A stretch of 64,000 bases of DNA from Pictodentalium vernedei (GCA_031216915.1 CM062294.1:165619455-165683454), one strand, 5' to 3'. Shown: positions 22,640 to 34,452, numbered from the stretch's first letter. The notes: generated by a model from the sequence alone, not told the origin. Numbers and translations: made by a program.

Positions 22640-23715
22640 TGCTCGATTTACACGTTCTCTTGTCTATCTAGTGTTACAAGAGATTCAGACTGGGGCAAAC
22701 ATTCGGTGGTTGACTCAGAGAGTGCCACTGCAGTTGCCGGACCCGAGTGTGGCTGTTATGACGGTTGCCAGTCAAACAGATTGGGATATAATATTGATCC
22801 CAACGGATTCGAAGTGCCAGGGTCTTTGGGTTCTGCAGTCTCTTAGCAACCAATTATCTTCCGCGGAATAGTGTTTTTTAGGCTTGCTTTATGTCATTGC
22901 ATGAACATTATTCAGAAACGCATGCCCAAATCCTGTCCGTTAATTCGAAAGTAGTGGCGTATCTCCGGAACCAGGGAGGCACTCATTCGTTTCCGTTATT
23001 CAATTTAATGGAAAGAATCCGTCTGTTGGTTATAGTACACCAAGTTCTGTTTCGGTCCGTCATATTCCGGGTCGTCTGATTGTTTTACCGGACTCCCGTT
23101 CACTTAGGGGTCGCTTGTTGCTGTCAGAATGGACTCTCAACAAACAAGTATTCAATCAGATTTGCTATCTATGGGAGCGCCCAATGATGATTTATTTACG
23201 ACACAGCTTGCTAATCAATTGCAGACGTATGTGTTGGCTTGTCCGGATCTCTGAGCTAATGTTGTTAACGCTCTATTGATCTATAGGACGGAATGATAGG
23301 ATACGCGTATCCTCCGGCGCTGTTGTTTCAGCAGGTATTGCTAAGATAAACAACCACAATACATTTCTGTTGATAGCATCTCTATCTTCACAGAGACCAT
23401 GGGTAATTTACTCTGTTGTCTACTGTGGGACTTAACATGAAATCTTCCTCAATGAGAGGATCTTTTTTCGCTGGGTAAATCGTGTCATCTTTATCACAAT
23501 CCGCAAGGTCGCAACCTTCACGTATTCTGTTGTGTGGTCCGTATTGCATTGTAAGCATTGTACTGGACGAGCTTTGGACGCAATTTCTTACTATAGGGGA
23601 TCCTCTTCTTCGCTTTTCTATGCGGCTAAAGTGGAGGCTCTTCCATCGTTGGGGTAGGGATCATTATGTTCATATTGTTGATCCCTCCATACTACTCATT
23701 GCAACTTTTTAGTAT
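22640..23715 (+). pseudogene. RNase H and recombinase remnants of element A
   Basis: Follows the shared junction that removes the reverse transcriptase. Segments read WLTQRVPLQLPDPSVAV (start of RNase H), VVAYLRNQGGTHSFP (RNase H C-terminal part) and MRLKWRLFHRWGRDHY (recombinase N-terminus) in different frames. The catalytic recombinase part is missing or unreadable. Confidence 0.7.
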
Positions 23716-24415
23716 ACTTGTTTGACAAGATCTACTGCAGCCTGTTATTATTAAGGTTATAGGTTTATGTTACCTCATACCTATGCACTCTAGGATAGTT
23801 TACAATTGAGTCTTATGTCTCTTTATCTAAGTCAGTTAGTAACTTTTTGATAAATAGACTTAGAATCTTTAGATTAAATTCCTATATGGAATTTAACTTC
23901 GGTTCTTATTTAGCTAAGTAATCATTTGAGCCTCTGGAAACAGTAGTTTTCAAATTCTGACCTTTTAGACAGTAATTCTGTTGGCTTCTCTTTTACTGAA
24001 GAGTCAGTGAGTTTCATGCACTATCGATGGATGATTTTCACTTTCGTAGTTTCGGAATCACTACTTCCTTTACTATTTAGGTTGGATTTTTGCATAAGAC
24101 TTAGGCTCCTAATATCCGGAACCTATTGTTATTAAGGTCCTTCCGTCTTCGTACGGGCATAGGCCTTTACTCTCTCCGGTTAGAGTTTATGTATTTATAA
24201 ACAGATATCTGTTTATTACTACGGGCGTAAGCTTCTTCTGTCTTTGATGCCTAATAGAAGGACGTTACTCTCCATTCTATTGATAATGGATTCTATTAAC
24301 TATCAGTACTGCTTATGGTATATCATTGACTCAGCAGTTGTGCTTAAGATTTTGGCTCATGAAGTAGAGTTCTTCTACATCTTGGGCTTACATTAATAGT
24401 GTCGCTATTATAGAT

Positions 24416-24618
24416 ATTTTTATACTGTACCAATGACCCAGACATAGCTGGTGCTAACTCTTAAAATATAGGGCCAAACACAAATTTTGCCCCCCAATCC
24501 CCAAAATTTGCATCTAAAACTAAAGAAAACATGTCCTGAAAGGCCCTCCACACCTCGCCCCCACTGCGCATGCGCAGTGTCAAGGACGTTCCAAAATTGG
24601 CGCCATTTATCATTCTAA
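24416..24618 (+). repeat. Left ITR of element B
   Basis: 203 bp, inverse of 31185-31413. Contains ACTGCGCATGCGCAGT at 24563-24578. Confidence 0.88.
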
Positions 24619-25494
24619 GTTTGGCCCTTCATCAGTTAACATCTGACTGATCTTTGTGCTTTTAAATCTCAGTTTAAATGATGCCAGACACATAAATATT
24701 ACTGAAATGGTGATTCTAAGGAGGATAGAAAAGGAGGAGAGGAAAAGAATGTGTGACAGAATATTATCAGGGCTGTAACTTAAAATTTTTTAATGAAATT
24801 ATGTTAAGTTACCTATTTTCAAGGCAGCAGCCATTTTGTTGTCATTCTGATTATTTAGTTACACTGTTTTTTCAAGTGTTTTTCCTCTCTCCCTGTCCTT
24901 TAAGTTCCCCCTTGCTATTCTCCCATGCTTTTGGCATAGTTTCTGTAATTATTATTACTAAAATTTCTTGGGAGTTTTAGCTTAATAACAGAATGAATTC
25001 TGTTCTTTCCCCATGTTTACGTCTTCACCTACGGGTGGTTAGGCGTTGTGTTCTGCATCTACCATCTGATGTTCTGCAGTTTCTTCCCTGGAAGTCTCTG
25101 TTTTGCATCAGATGGTGTATTTTTGGTAACTGATTTCGGGCCTGGGTGCCTGGAGTCTTATTTTAGTGTTTTTACACTCATTGTTTACATTTACAACAGC
25201 CCTCTGTGTGAGGGGGGGATTTCTAAATAATAATATCTTTATGTTATTTTAATCATAACTAGATACATTATTATTGTTCGTAAGTGTTGAATAAATTGTT
25301 TAAAATATTTTTAAAATTTTTGTCCACACTTAGGCTTGGGATCCATTGGGGCTCAACGTTACTTTTCAGAAACTTGGGCTGTTCTGAAAAAATATTTTTT
25401 CAAAATATTTTGATTTCAATTATTTTTTCTATATTAATGGATCATATTATTATTATGTATTTTGATTGCCAGGGGTTAGTGCGAGTACCAGGAC

Positions 25495-28400
25495 TTGTTT
25501 TCTTTTCACATTGAAAGGATATTGATCAATTGTTTTAAGAGGAAGTCTTCCTCTGACCTTATTATCATTCTATATGTGGTCAGTGTACTCGCATTAACTC
25601 CTGTTCTGTATCGTATGATTTCGATGACAATATGGGAAGCGTATGTCACGGTATGTTGTTGGGGATTTGGACACTCCGGTCCTTTCCCCGCAGGGTCACT
25701 CTACTTTATCAATTTCTATTTCAGACGATCAAGATTAGGGTGATGTATCTGTGATGTCTTCCAACAGTGTGCCTCCGTCGTCACAATTAATGAAGGGCTA
25801 GCGGAAAAGTGCTCATGTAATACGCCAATTGCCTAAGAGGACCCTAGTAGGTTCGACGGCCTTTGACGTCCGCTAGCTCGCCCGGTGTAGCGTCCATTCA
25901 CCGAATGGTTCGGCAGCCGGGTTCGTCCGTTGCGGTCTAGAAGGAATTTTGGGGTGATGCGAGCACTATAAAATTAACTTAATGCACACCCAGTGACGGC
26001 GGATCGGAGGGAGAACGGAGGAAGCCTTTTAGTCCGGTTCATAGCTCGTTCCGGTCCATCCGGACGGCAAGCGAGAGAGGCCCCTCTCTCGTTCAACAAC
26101 ATCTGGCCCCAGATGTTGTGGTACAATGTGTCGTTAGCGGAGCATACGTCCGTCGCTCGGGACGCTCCGTTGTATAGGCAGTCCGCTGAGACTGCTAAGG
26201 CTTCCTCTTCTCGTCAGCGCACACGACCGCACCTTGGCTGCGTGACCGCCGATATATTACCAGCTTCGCCGATCAAGGATTCTTCGGCGACCAGGTCACA
26301 CCATCCGGCAGCCAGGGATTCGAGACCGATGGACTCCGGACGTTCGCATAGGAAGTATGCGGGAGCCATCTGATGCGGAGCTGCCCTCGGCGAAGCACCG
26401 ATAGACTGCGCCTCCGCAGGTCTCGACGCCGGACATTCTTGTGCACATAGCACAGCTTATCGCAGCATCCCAGCAGCCGACAGAAACGGTGTCGGATCGA
26501 GAATTATCCGACAGCGCTGGGTCGGTAGCCGGGGACTCGAGGCCTGCAGACTCCGGACGTTCGCATAGGAAGTGTGCGGGAGTCAACGTACTCGGAGCTT
26601 CCAGCGGCAATGCATCGTAAGTCCGCTACTGCACAGGCCTTGGGAACGGACGTGCTTTCCTTTATAGCACAGTTTATCGCAGCATCCCAGCATCAACTGA
26701 ATCTGTCGCATATATTTTATCCGACGATGCTGGGTCGGGACGCTCCGCGGAAGCGGGTACGGACATCCGAAAGTTTCATCCGGTCCGACGGGATACCAAA
26801 AGGGATTCGGTGGATTTCAAGCTTTCCCTTTCGGAACAACATATGCTGCGATGCCGGATAAGAAACTGATAGCGTCGGTGGACTTAGAAATTTTTGGTTC
26901 GGTTCAGGGACATCGTCCCTCAGTTCCGACATAGTCCAATAATGTCACACAAACTTTCGAATTATTGAACGACGCTATATATATTATTATTTTATGCTTG
27001 CTATCCAAGCATTTCTGGTTTCTTGTTCGAAGAGTTATGGAGATGTCTTTCAAAAGTGTGCCTCTGTCGTCATAGTTAATGAAGAGTTAGCGGCAATAAG
27101 TGCTCATGGAATATGTCTATCGCTTACGGAGTGACATTCGCTAGCTCACCCGGTGTAGCGTACATTCATCGAATGGTTCGGCTGCCGGGTTCGTCCGTTG
27201 CGGTCTAGGAAGGAGATTTGGGTGATGCGAGCACTTTAATTACTTTAGTACTCACCCAGTGACGGCAGATTGAGGACAGATCGGAGGAAGCCAACAACAT
27301 AGGGGACCGCATGTTGTGGTTCAGATATTTTACATTCGGAGCATATGTCCGTTGCTCGGGGCGCTCCGTTATATTGACAGTCCGAGAGACTGTCTTTAAT
27401 GCTTCCTCATCCTCACAGCAGGGCACACGACCGCACATTGGCTACGTGACCTCGAGTATCCGATCAGTTTCGGCATTCAGTGATTCCACAGCGAATAGGT
27501 CGCGTCATCCGGTAGCCAAGGGACACGAGGCCTATACACTCCGTTCGCTCGCATATTGGAAGTATGCACGGGGTAACGATCTCGGAGCTTCCTGCGGCAA
27601 TGCATCGTAAGACCGCTGCTCCTCAGGCCTCAGTGACGGACGTGCTATCCGAGTTAGCACAGTTGTTTCGCAGCATCCCAGCAATTGACGGTTTCTCGGT
27701 CGAATCAGGAATTATCCGACGGCGCTGGGTCGGTGCGGTCCGCGGTTGCATCAAGCTACGGACGACCGAACGCTTTATAGGGTCCGACAGGATGGCGAAA
27801 GGGATTCGAAAGATTTCGAGTTTTCCCTTTAGTAGTATCGGAAGATGCCTTTCTTATCTGCTGGCATTTCTTCCAGTGATTATTTTTCGGACTTCATTGC
27901 TGCGATCTTGGATAAGAGACTTATAGCGTCATTGGACTCGGATTTTTCGATCGGTACAGGGACTTTGTCTCTGACTTACCGACGCAGTCCAATATTGTCA
28001 TTACAACATGTGTTTTATTTTTCGACGCTATATATTATATATATATATATACAAGCCTGCTACTAAGCATGATAGTTTAGTTTCTTGTCCGCGTGGCTCA
28101 TTTCTGCCATTTTATCTTTTTTACATATAGTTTATTTTGGCAGAGCAGGGCATACCGAGAGTTCATATGCGTCTAGACGGTGTGATTAAAGACTGCATAT
28201 ATTCTTTTTCGCCGTTTATGTCTTTTCCAATTTCAATGTTGGGAACGACATTATGTATAGTAGACTTAACTTAGACGCTTTATTATACGTAATCCGCCTT
28301 ACTGAGGCGTTATCATTACATCTTCAAGAAAAGATTTACGGGATATTATTCTCAATGTAATTTCTTTTGAGGGCAGTAGTTTGTTCACGTATAACTCCGC

Positions 28401-28530
28401 CCTTCAGTGGCTGATTGGAGTTGGTTAGACGTGATGCAGCCCTAGCTACATCCACGCGTGGATAGTAGGTTAAGAACTCTCTCAGAGTCGCTTCGTTCTC
28501 GGAGGAGCTTCTCTTCGACGGCAACTTTCC
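25495..28530 (+). pseudogene. Degenerate, duplicated gag-like region of element B
   Basis: The best-preserved frame, 25993-26373, reads 126 residues closely similar to the G gag-like protein (for example SSATRSHHPAARDSRPMDSG). The GTGTGCCTCCGTCGTCAC-type block occurs near 25766 and again near 27056. Around 26330-26530 B carries a block, absent from A and C, that is nearly identical to G 61590-61800. Several frameshifts make it non-coding as a whole. Confidence 0.8.
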
Positions 28531-28559
28531 GGCAATCCATGAATTGCTTGATTTATACA

Positions 28560-29625
28560 TTCTCTTGTCTATCTAGTGTTACAAGAGATTCAGACTGGGG
28601 CAAACATTCGGTGGTTGACTCAGAGAGTGCCGCCGCAGTTGCCGGACCCTAGTGTGGCTGTTATGACGGTTGCCAGTCAAACAGATTGGGATATTTACTG
28701 ATCCCTACGGATTCGAAGTGCCAGGGTCTTTGGGTTCCGCAGTCTTTTAGCTATCAGTTTAACTTCCGCGGAATAATGTTTTTTAGGCTTGCTTTATGTC
28801 ATTGCATGAACATTATTCAGAAACGCATGCCCAAATTCCTGTCCTTTAATTCGACAGTAGTGGCGTATCTCCGGAACCAGGGAGGCACTCTTTCGTTTCC
28901 GTTATTCAATTTAATGGAAAGAATCCGTCTGTTGGTTATAGTACGTCAAGTTCAGTTTTGGTCCGTCATATTCTGGGTCGTCTGATTGTTTTATCGCACT
29001 CCCGTTCTCTTACGGGTCGCTTGTTGCTGTCAGAATGGACTCTCAACAAACAAGTATTTAATCAGATTTGCTATCTATGGGAGCGCCCAATGATGTTTTA
29101 TTTATGACACAGCTTGCTAATCAATTGCAGACGTATGTGTTGGCTTGTCCAGATCTCTGAGCTAATACTGTTAACGCTCTATTGATCTATAGGACGGAAT
29201 GATAGGATACGCGTATCCTCCGGCACTGTTGTTTTAGCAGGTATTGCTAAGATAAACAACCACAATACATTTCTGTTGATAGCATCTCTATCTTCACAGA
29301 GATCATGAGTAATTTACTCTCTTGTCTACTGTGGATCTTAACGTGAAATCTTCCTCTATGTGAGGATCTTTTTTCACTGGGTAAATCGTGTCATCTTTAT
29401 CACAACCAGCAAGGTCGCAACCTTCATGTATTCCGTTGTGTGGTCCGTATTGCATTGTAAGCACTGTACTGGACGAGCTTTGGACGCAATTTCTTACTAT
29501 AGGAGATCCTCTTCTTCGCTATTCTATGCGACTAAAGTGGAGGCTCTTCCGTCATGGTGTAGGGATCATTATGTTCATATGGTTGATCCCTCCATACTAC
29601 GCATTGCTTGTTTTTAGTATACTTG
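28560..29625 (+). pseudogene. RNase H and recombinase remnants of element B
   Basis: Same order and breaks as in A: an RNase H start after the deletion junction (CSDWGKHSVV-like context), VVAYLRNQGGTLSFP near 28857-28900, and a recombinase N-terminal remnant within 29360-29617 (LDAISYYRRSSSS). It is not translatable in one frame. Confidence 0.7.
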
Positions 29626-31029
29626 TTTCACAAGATCTACTGCAGCCTGTTGTTATTTAGGTTATAGGTTTATGTTACCTCATACCTATGCACTCTACGA
29701 TAGTTTACAATTGAGTCTTTTGTCTCTTTATCTAAGTCAGTTAGTAACTTTTTGATAAATAGACTTAGAATCTTTAGATTAAATTCCTATACGGATTTTA
29801 ACTTCGGTTCTTATTTAGCTAAGTAATCATTTGAGCCTCTGGAAACAGTAGTTTTCAAATTCTGACCTTTTAGACAGTAATTCTGTTGGTTTCTCTTTTA
29901 CTGTAGAGTCAGTGAGTTTCTTGCACTATCGATGGATGATTTTCACTTTCATAGTTTCGGAATCAATACTTCCGTTACTATTTAGGTTGGATTGTTGCAT
30001 AAGAGTTAGGCTCCTATTATCCGGAACCTTTTATTTTAAGGTCCTTCCGTCTTCGTATGGGCATAGGCCTTTACTCTTTCCGGGTACAGTTTATGTATTT
30101 ATAAACAGATATCTGTTTATTACTAGGGCGTAAGCTTCTTCTGTCTTTGATGTCTAGTAGAAGGACGTTACGCTCCATTTTATTGTTAATGGATTCTATT
30201 AACTAGCGTACTGCTTATGGTATATCATTGGCTTAGCAGTTGTGCTTAAGATTTCGGCTCATGAAGTAAGAGTTCTTCTACTTCTTGGGCTTACATTAAT
30301 AGTGTGGCTATTATAGATTTTTGAAGGCTGCTCATTGCGCTCAGCCATCCATTCATGAATTTTATCTCAGAAATATCGAGTCCATTTCTGGAGGCCTCTA
30401 TTGTTAGGTCTATTATCTACTGCTCAGAATGTCATTCACTTAACAGTTGCTACTATAGCTAGGTAGGCTGTCTGTTTCGGCAGTGTCTCCGTTCGGCTGC
30501 CCTCTTCGCTCTGGGCTATTTGACCCAGGGCAAGAAAAAGGGGGGGGGAGGGTGTTCCCTTGGGTCACCTGTTTTTACTATGAAAACAAGGGGATACCTC
30601 CTCCGGAGTTAGTAATTCTGAGCTGTTATTGGGATGGTTGTTTAGTGAGAAGTTTAAGTTTATAAAATTCATTCAAGTCTTAGTTTTTAAAGTATAGCTT
30701 TTGAATATTGCATTTGTCAACGGACATGATTATGCAATTCTCACACACTTTTAAGAGTATAAGAGTCTCTATTCTCTAGACTTACTTTATTATTGGCTTA
30801 CTTTAACAATTATTAGTATAAGGATTATTGGATATTAATAGAGTACATGGATGTATGAAGCTCAATTTTTGGAAGGTGTTGTATCTTTCTAATTTATCAT
30901 AAATAAGAAAGATACATGTAAGGCCTATTACTTCTTTTCCCTACTGGGGATGACTCTATTTTATTTTATTGAGCGTATTCCATTTTGCTCTATGTCCTTG
31001 GCCCTCCAGCCTTTTTACTATTCAGCTAT

Positions 31030-31111
31030 GTCTGGGTCATTGGTACAGTATAAAAATGTTAAAAAATTTATAGTAATTTATATATTTTTTATACTTACCA
31101 ATGACCCAGAC
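31030..31111 (+). repeat. ICR of element B
   Basis: 82 bp: GTCTGGGTCATTGGTACAG...AAAAAT (complement of left end) joined at GTT to AAAAAATTTATAG...CCAATGACCCAGAC (complement of right end). The outer 28 bp of each half are themselves inverted, so the ICR is also a long imperfect palindrome. Confidence 0.9.
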
Positions 31112-31184
31112 GGGGATGGCCCTCCCAGGAGTTGGGAACTCTTGCCTCCCCGCTGAGTACATAGCGCTTACCAGGCACTGGTTA

Positions 31185-31413
31185 TTAGAATGATAAATGG
31201 CGCCAATTTCGGAACGTCCTTGACACTGCGCATGCGCAGTGGGGGCGAGGTGTGGAGGGCCTTTCAGGACATGTTTTCTTTAGTTTTAGATGCAAATTTT
31301 GGGGATTGGGGGGCAAAATTTGTGTTTGGCCCTATATTTTAAGAGTTAGCACCAGCTATGTCTGGGTCATTGGTAAGTATAAAAAATATATAAATTACTA
31401 TAAATTTTTTAAC
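31185..31413 (+). repeat. Right ITR of element B
   Basis: 229 bp ending TTTTTTAAC, with ACTGCGCATGCGCAGT at 31225-31240. The outermost 50 bp differ from the left end, as in D0, A and C. Confidence 0.88.
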
Positions 31414-32132
31414 TTTTGAAGGCTGCTCATTGCGCTCAGCCATCCACATTCATGAATTTTTATCTCAGAAATATCGAGTCCATTTCTGGAGGCCTCTATT
31501 GTTAGGTCTATTATCTACTGCTCAGAATGTCATTCACTTAACATTTGCTACTATAGCTAGGTAGGCTGTCTGTTTCAGCAGTGACTCCGTTCTGCTGCCC
31601 TCTTCGCTCTGGGCTATTTGACCCAGGGCAAGAAAAAGGGGGGGGGGGAGGGTGTTCCCTTGGGTCACCTGTTTTACTATGAAAACAAGGGGATACCTCC
31701 TCCGGAGTTAGTAATTCTGAGCTGTTATTGGGATGGTTGTTTAGTGAGAAGTTTATGTTTTAAAAATTCATTGAAGTCTTAGTTTTTAAAGTATAGCTTT
31801 TGAATATTGCATGTGTCAACGGACATGATTATGCAATTCTCAGACACTTTTAAGGAGTATAAGAGTCTCTATTCTCTAGACTTACTTTATTTATTGGCTT
31901 ACTTTAAAAATTATTAGTATAAGGATTATATTGGATATTAATAGAGTACATGGATGTATGATGCTCAATTTTGGAAGGTGTTGTATCTTTCTAATTTATC
32001 ATAAATAAGAAAGATACATGTAAGGCCTATTACTTCTTTTTCCCTAGAGGGGATGACTCTATTTTATATTATTGAGCGTATTCCATCTTGCTCTATGTCC
32101 TTGGCCCTCCAGCCTTTTTACTATTCAGCTAT

Positions 32133-32214
32133 GTCTGGGTCATTGGTACAGTATAAAAATGTTAAAAACTTTATAGTAATTTCTATATTTTTTATACTTA
32201 CCAATGACCCAGAC
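32133..32214 (+). repeat. ICR of element A
   Basis: Same joined-ends structure as in B with two substitutions near the right half (AAAACTTTATAG, TTTCTATA). The matching change (ATATAGAAATTACT) is seen in A's own right terminus at 32489-32503, so ICR and terminus of one copy co-vary. Confidence 0.88.
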
Positions 32215-32287
32215 GGGGATGGCCCTCCCAGGAGTTGGGAACTCTTGCCTCCCCGCTGAGTACATAGCGCTTACCAGGCACTGGTTA

Positions 32288-32516
32288 TTAGAATGATTAA
32301 TGGCGCCAATTTTGGAACGTCCTTGACACTGCGCATGCGCAGTAGAGGTGAAGTGTGGAGGGCCACTCAGGACATGTTTTCTTTCGTTTTAGATGCAAAT
32401 TTTGGGGATTGGGGGGCAAAATTTGTGTTTGGCCCTATATTTTAAGAGTTAGCACCAGCTATGTCTGGGTCATTGGTAAGTATAAAAAATATAGAAATTA
32501 CTATAAATTTTTTAAC
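32288..32516 (+). repeat. Right ITR of element A
   Basis: Inverse of 18583-18784, with the 16-bp palindrome at 32328-32343, ending TTTTTTAAC. Confidence 0.85.
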
Positions 32517-32582
32517 TTTCTCAGCTGCTGGATTTGCATATTACGCAGGTGGTTGTGGCCGATTCGTTGGGTAAAGGGTTAA
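32517..32582. mobile_element. piggyBac-like MITE M2, right part
   Basis: Ends TTGGGTAAAGGGTTAA, the inverse of the left end at 18462. It directly follows the end of element A and lies 45 bp upstream of an NPHP3 acceptor. Confidence 0.7.
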
Positions 32583-32627
32583 TAGAATCACGGATTTGCT
32601 TCTGTATCATTTTATATTACATTTCAG

Positions 32628-32700
32628 ACATGATCTTGCTGAACCATTGAGAAAAAAATCACTGTCAATAAGAAAGAAACTGAAAAGCCCAAGAAGCCCA
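32628..32700 (+). CDS. NPHP3: NPHP3 exon, inter-TPR linker
   Basis: Short 73-bp exon between acceptor ACATTTCAG and consensus donor GTAAGT. Its first base completes the Lys codon split at the end of the previous exon. The 24 codons that follow read HDLAEPLRKKSLSIRK and KLKSPRSP, basic residues at the end of a TPR helix as in vertebrate nephrocystin-3. It ends in phase 0. It is too short to show as an independent open frame and was found by following the reading phase. It lies only 111 bp after the end of the nested DIRS pair A/B and 45 bp after the right end of a split MITE. Confidence 0.85.
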
Positions 32701-34072
32701 GTAAGTAAACAATGGGAAAATGATTGTACTTTTATGTAATTTTAGAATGCCTTTTTCGTATTCAAGATCCAGAGTTAAAAGTCAATGAAATGTACGGCTG
32801 AAAAGATGGCTCATTTTCACAATCGACTAACTGAGAACTATAACCCGATAATATCCGGTTGTCCATAGCCATTATTTCACTTAATATGGAAAGAAAACTA
32901 CAGAAATTGGAATGTAGAAACTATTCCATAGTGTGTATACAAACAAACATTGTCGAGTACTCGACAATGTTCATCTGTATACATCCTACAGAATAGATTC
33001 TGCAATTACTCAGTACTCACAGAAATAGCCGATCATTAATGAAGTCTTGGTTGCCAAACTTGATTATTTCTCAATATTGTCAACATGGCTTAGAGGTGTA
33101 ATCTATCCCAAAGGAGAAGCAGCAGATTTGTTATGTTTTAACCATAGATTGTTGATAAATATCGATATTTCGGATAACCGGTTGATAGTTTTCCTAATCG
33201 GTTAGGTTGGTAGCTAGTTTCAAACTTGTTATCCAGTTAACCATTTCAGTACTAATCGAGTATAGATGAATGTTGTTTGTTTAGTCTGTTCTCCATCTTC
33301 TCTGCCTCATGGGTTTTAACATGAATGCAGCCAGTGTTCATGCTGGCCCAAAATTTTTATTCCCCTATGTTTATGAATCATCTGCTGAAAACTTGGTATG
33401 AATGTGCACCACCATGGGAACCTGTGATTGTAGTTGTGGTCAAATTATTTATGCCAAAATTATGCCACTTTTCGACTTGAAAAAGCAAGCCTATAATTTT
33501 GTCTGGAGATTTTCTCAAATGTTTATGGGTCAATTCATTTGAAACTTGGTTTGGATGTTCACTACCATGGGAATCTGTTCACCTGCAATTATAGTTTGGA
33601 TCAGACTTTTTTTTTGCCAGAGTTATGCCCTTTTTCATCTTAGAATATTCATGGTGGTGGGGGTTATGGACAGGCCCATCTCAGGTTTGATGCAAAATGG
33701 AATTTTTCTTCAGTGCTAAATGAAGTTTTTTGGGTGCCAGATGAAAGATTTTAGTGCCAAGTAGAATCGGATCATTATTGAGAACAAATTAGTTATGTAT
33801 TGTCCCTTGAGTGCAAAAAGCTGTCATCTACAGTTCCAGTGGCAGCCATCTTTGTACAATTTTTTCAGGATATCTGAGGTCATGTTAGCCTTGTATTGGT
33901 TATTTTGCTACCGCCCTGTTAGGTAAAGGGTTAAATGGACTCAATTCTTTTCACACAAACCCTAGCAGAGGAATCAATATGGATTCTTGCTGGTTTTGTG
34001 GCATGAATCTTGGCGTGAATCTATTCTCAGATTCTCATTGAAATATAAGCCCTGTAGAACTAATTTGTCAAT
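32701..34072. other. NPHP3 intron, unclassified short repeats
   Basis: No gene seen. A palindrome lies at 32946-32971. Between about 33360 and 33660 a segment with ACTTGGTNTGAATGTNCACNACCATGGGAA and a following GCC(A)GAGTTATGCC word occurs twice with a period near 160 bp. This kind of short tandem intron repeat I associate with mollusc genomes. Confidence 0.5.
32946..32971. repeat. Perfect 26-bp palindrome
   Basis: AACATTGTCGAGT and its exact complement meet without a loop. An outer GTATAC pair (32935 and 32978 regions) suggests a longer, partly decayed inverted repeat. Confidence 0.85.
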
Positions 34073-34452
34073 ATTTTTATACTAGAATCAATGGCCCTGA
34101 CTTAGCTGGTGCAAACTGAATAATATGAAGGGCCAAACACAAATTTTGCCCCCCCCCCCCCCCATCCCCCAAATTTGCATACAATACTGAAATTTAAAAG
34201 TACTACCAGGCCCTCCATACTTTCAGTACTGTGCATGTGCAGCACCCAGGAAGAGACCGAAATTGATGCCAAGCATCATTCTTTTGTTTGGCCCAAGTCA
34301 GTAAACATTTGAACTGACATCTGTGCAATAAATTCTCATTTTTGAAGATGCCAGACACAAATCAATGATGGTTTTCATGGAATCAGCAGTGTAGCAGGAT
34401 GTTAGAAGTGAATAACGGTGGTTTTGGATGTTCAGGGCTGTAACTTTATAAT
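34073..34452 (+). mobile_element. DIRS 5'-end fragment (copy H2), cut by element E
   Basis: Starts ATTTTTATACTAGAATC, continues through the left ITR with a C-run at 34149-34163 and leader to CTGTAACTTTATAAT, where E begins at 34453. The rest of this copy was not found downstream. It resembles fragment H more than A/B/C. Confidence 0.7.

Larger units (their letters stand above)
24416..31413 (+). mobile_element. Full-length non-autonomous DIRS element B, nested in A
   Basis: 7.0 kb, from ATTTTTATACTGTACC at 24416 to TTTTTTAAC at 31413. Both ITRs, the ICR and the internal order match A and C. The insertion site in A reads ...TATAGAT|TTTTGAAGG..., exactly the uninterrupted sequence in B itself (30311 onward), so there is no target duplication and no loss. 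The gag-like region has the shared internal duplication plus a B-specific extra block. Reverse transcriptase is missing. B is younger than A. Confidence 0.92.
18583..32516 (+). mobile_element. DIRS element A, split by element B
   Basis: Left part 18583-24415 and right part 31414-32516 together form a 6.9-kb element with left ITR, leader, duplicated gag-like remnant, RNase H/recombinase remnants, ICR and right ITR. Its content and order match B and C. It is a non-autonomous copy without reverse transcriptase. It interrupts MITE M2 and is itself interrupted by B. It is sense to NPHP3 and ends 111 bp before the exon at 32628. Confidence 0.88.
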
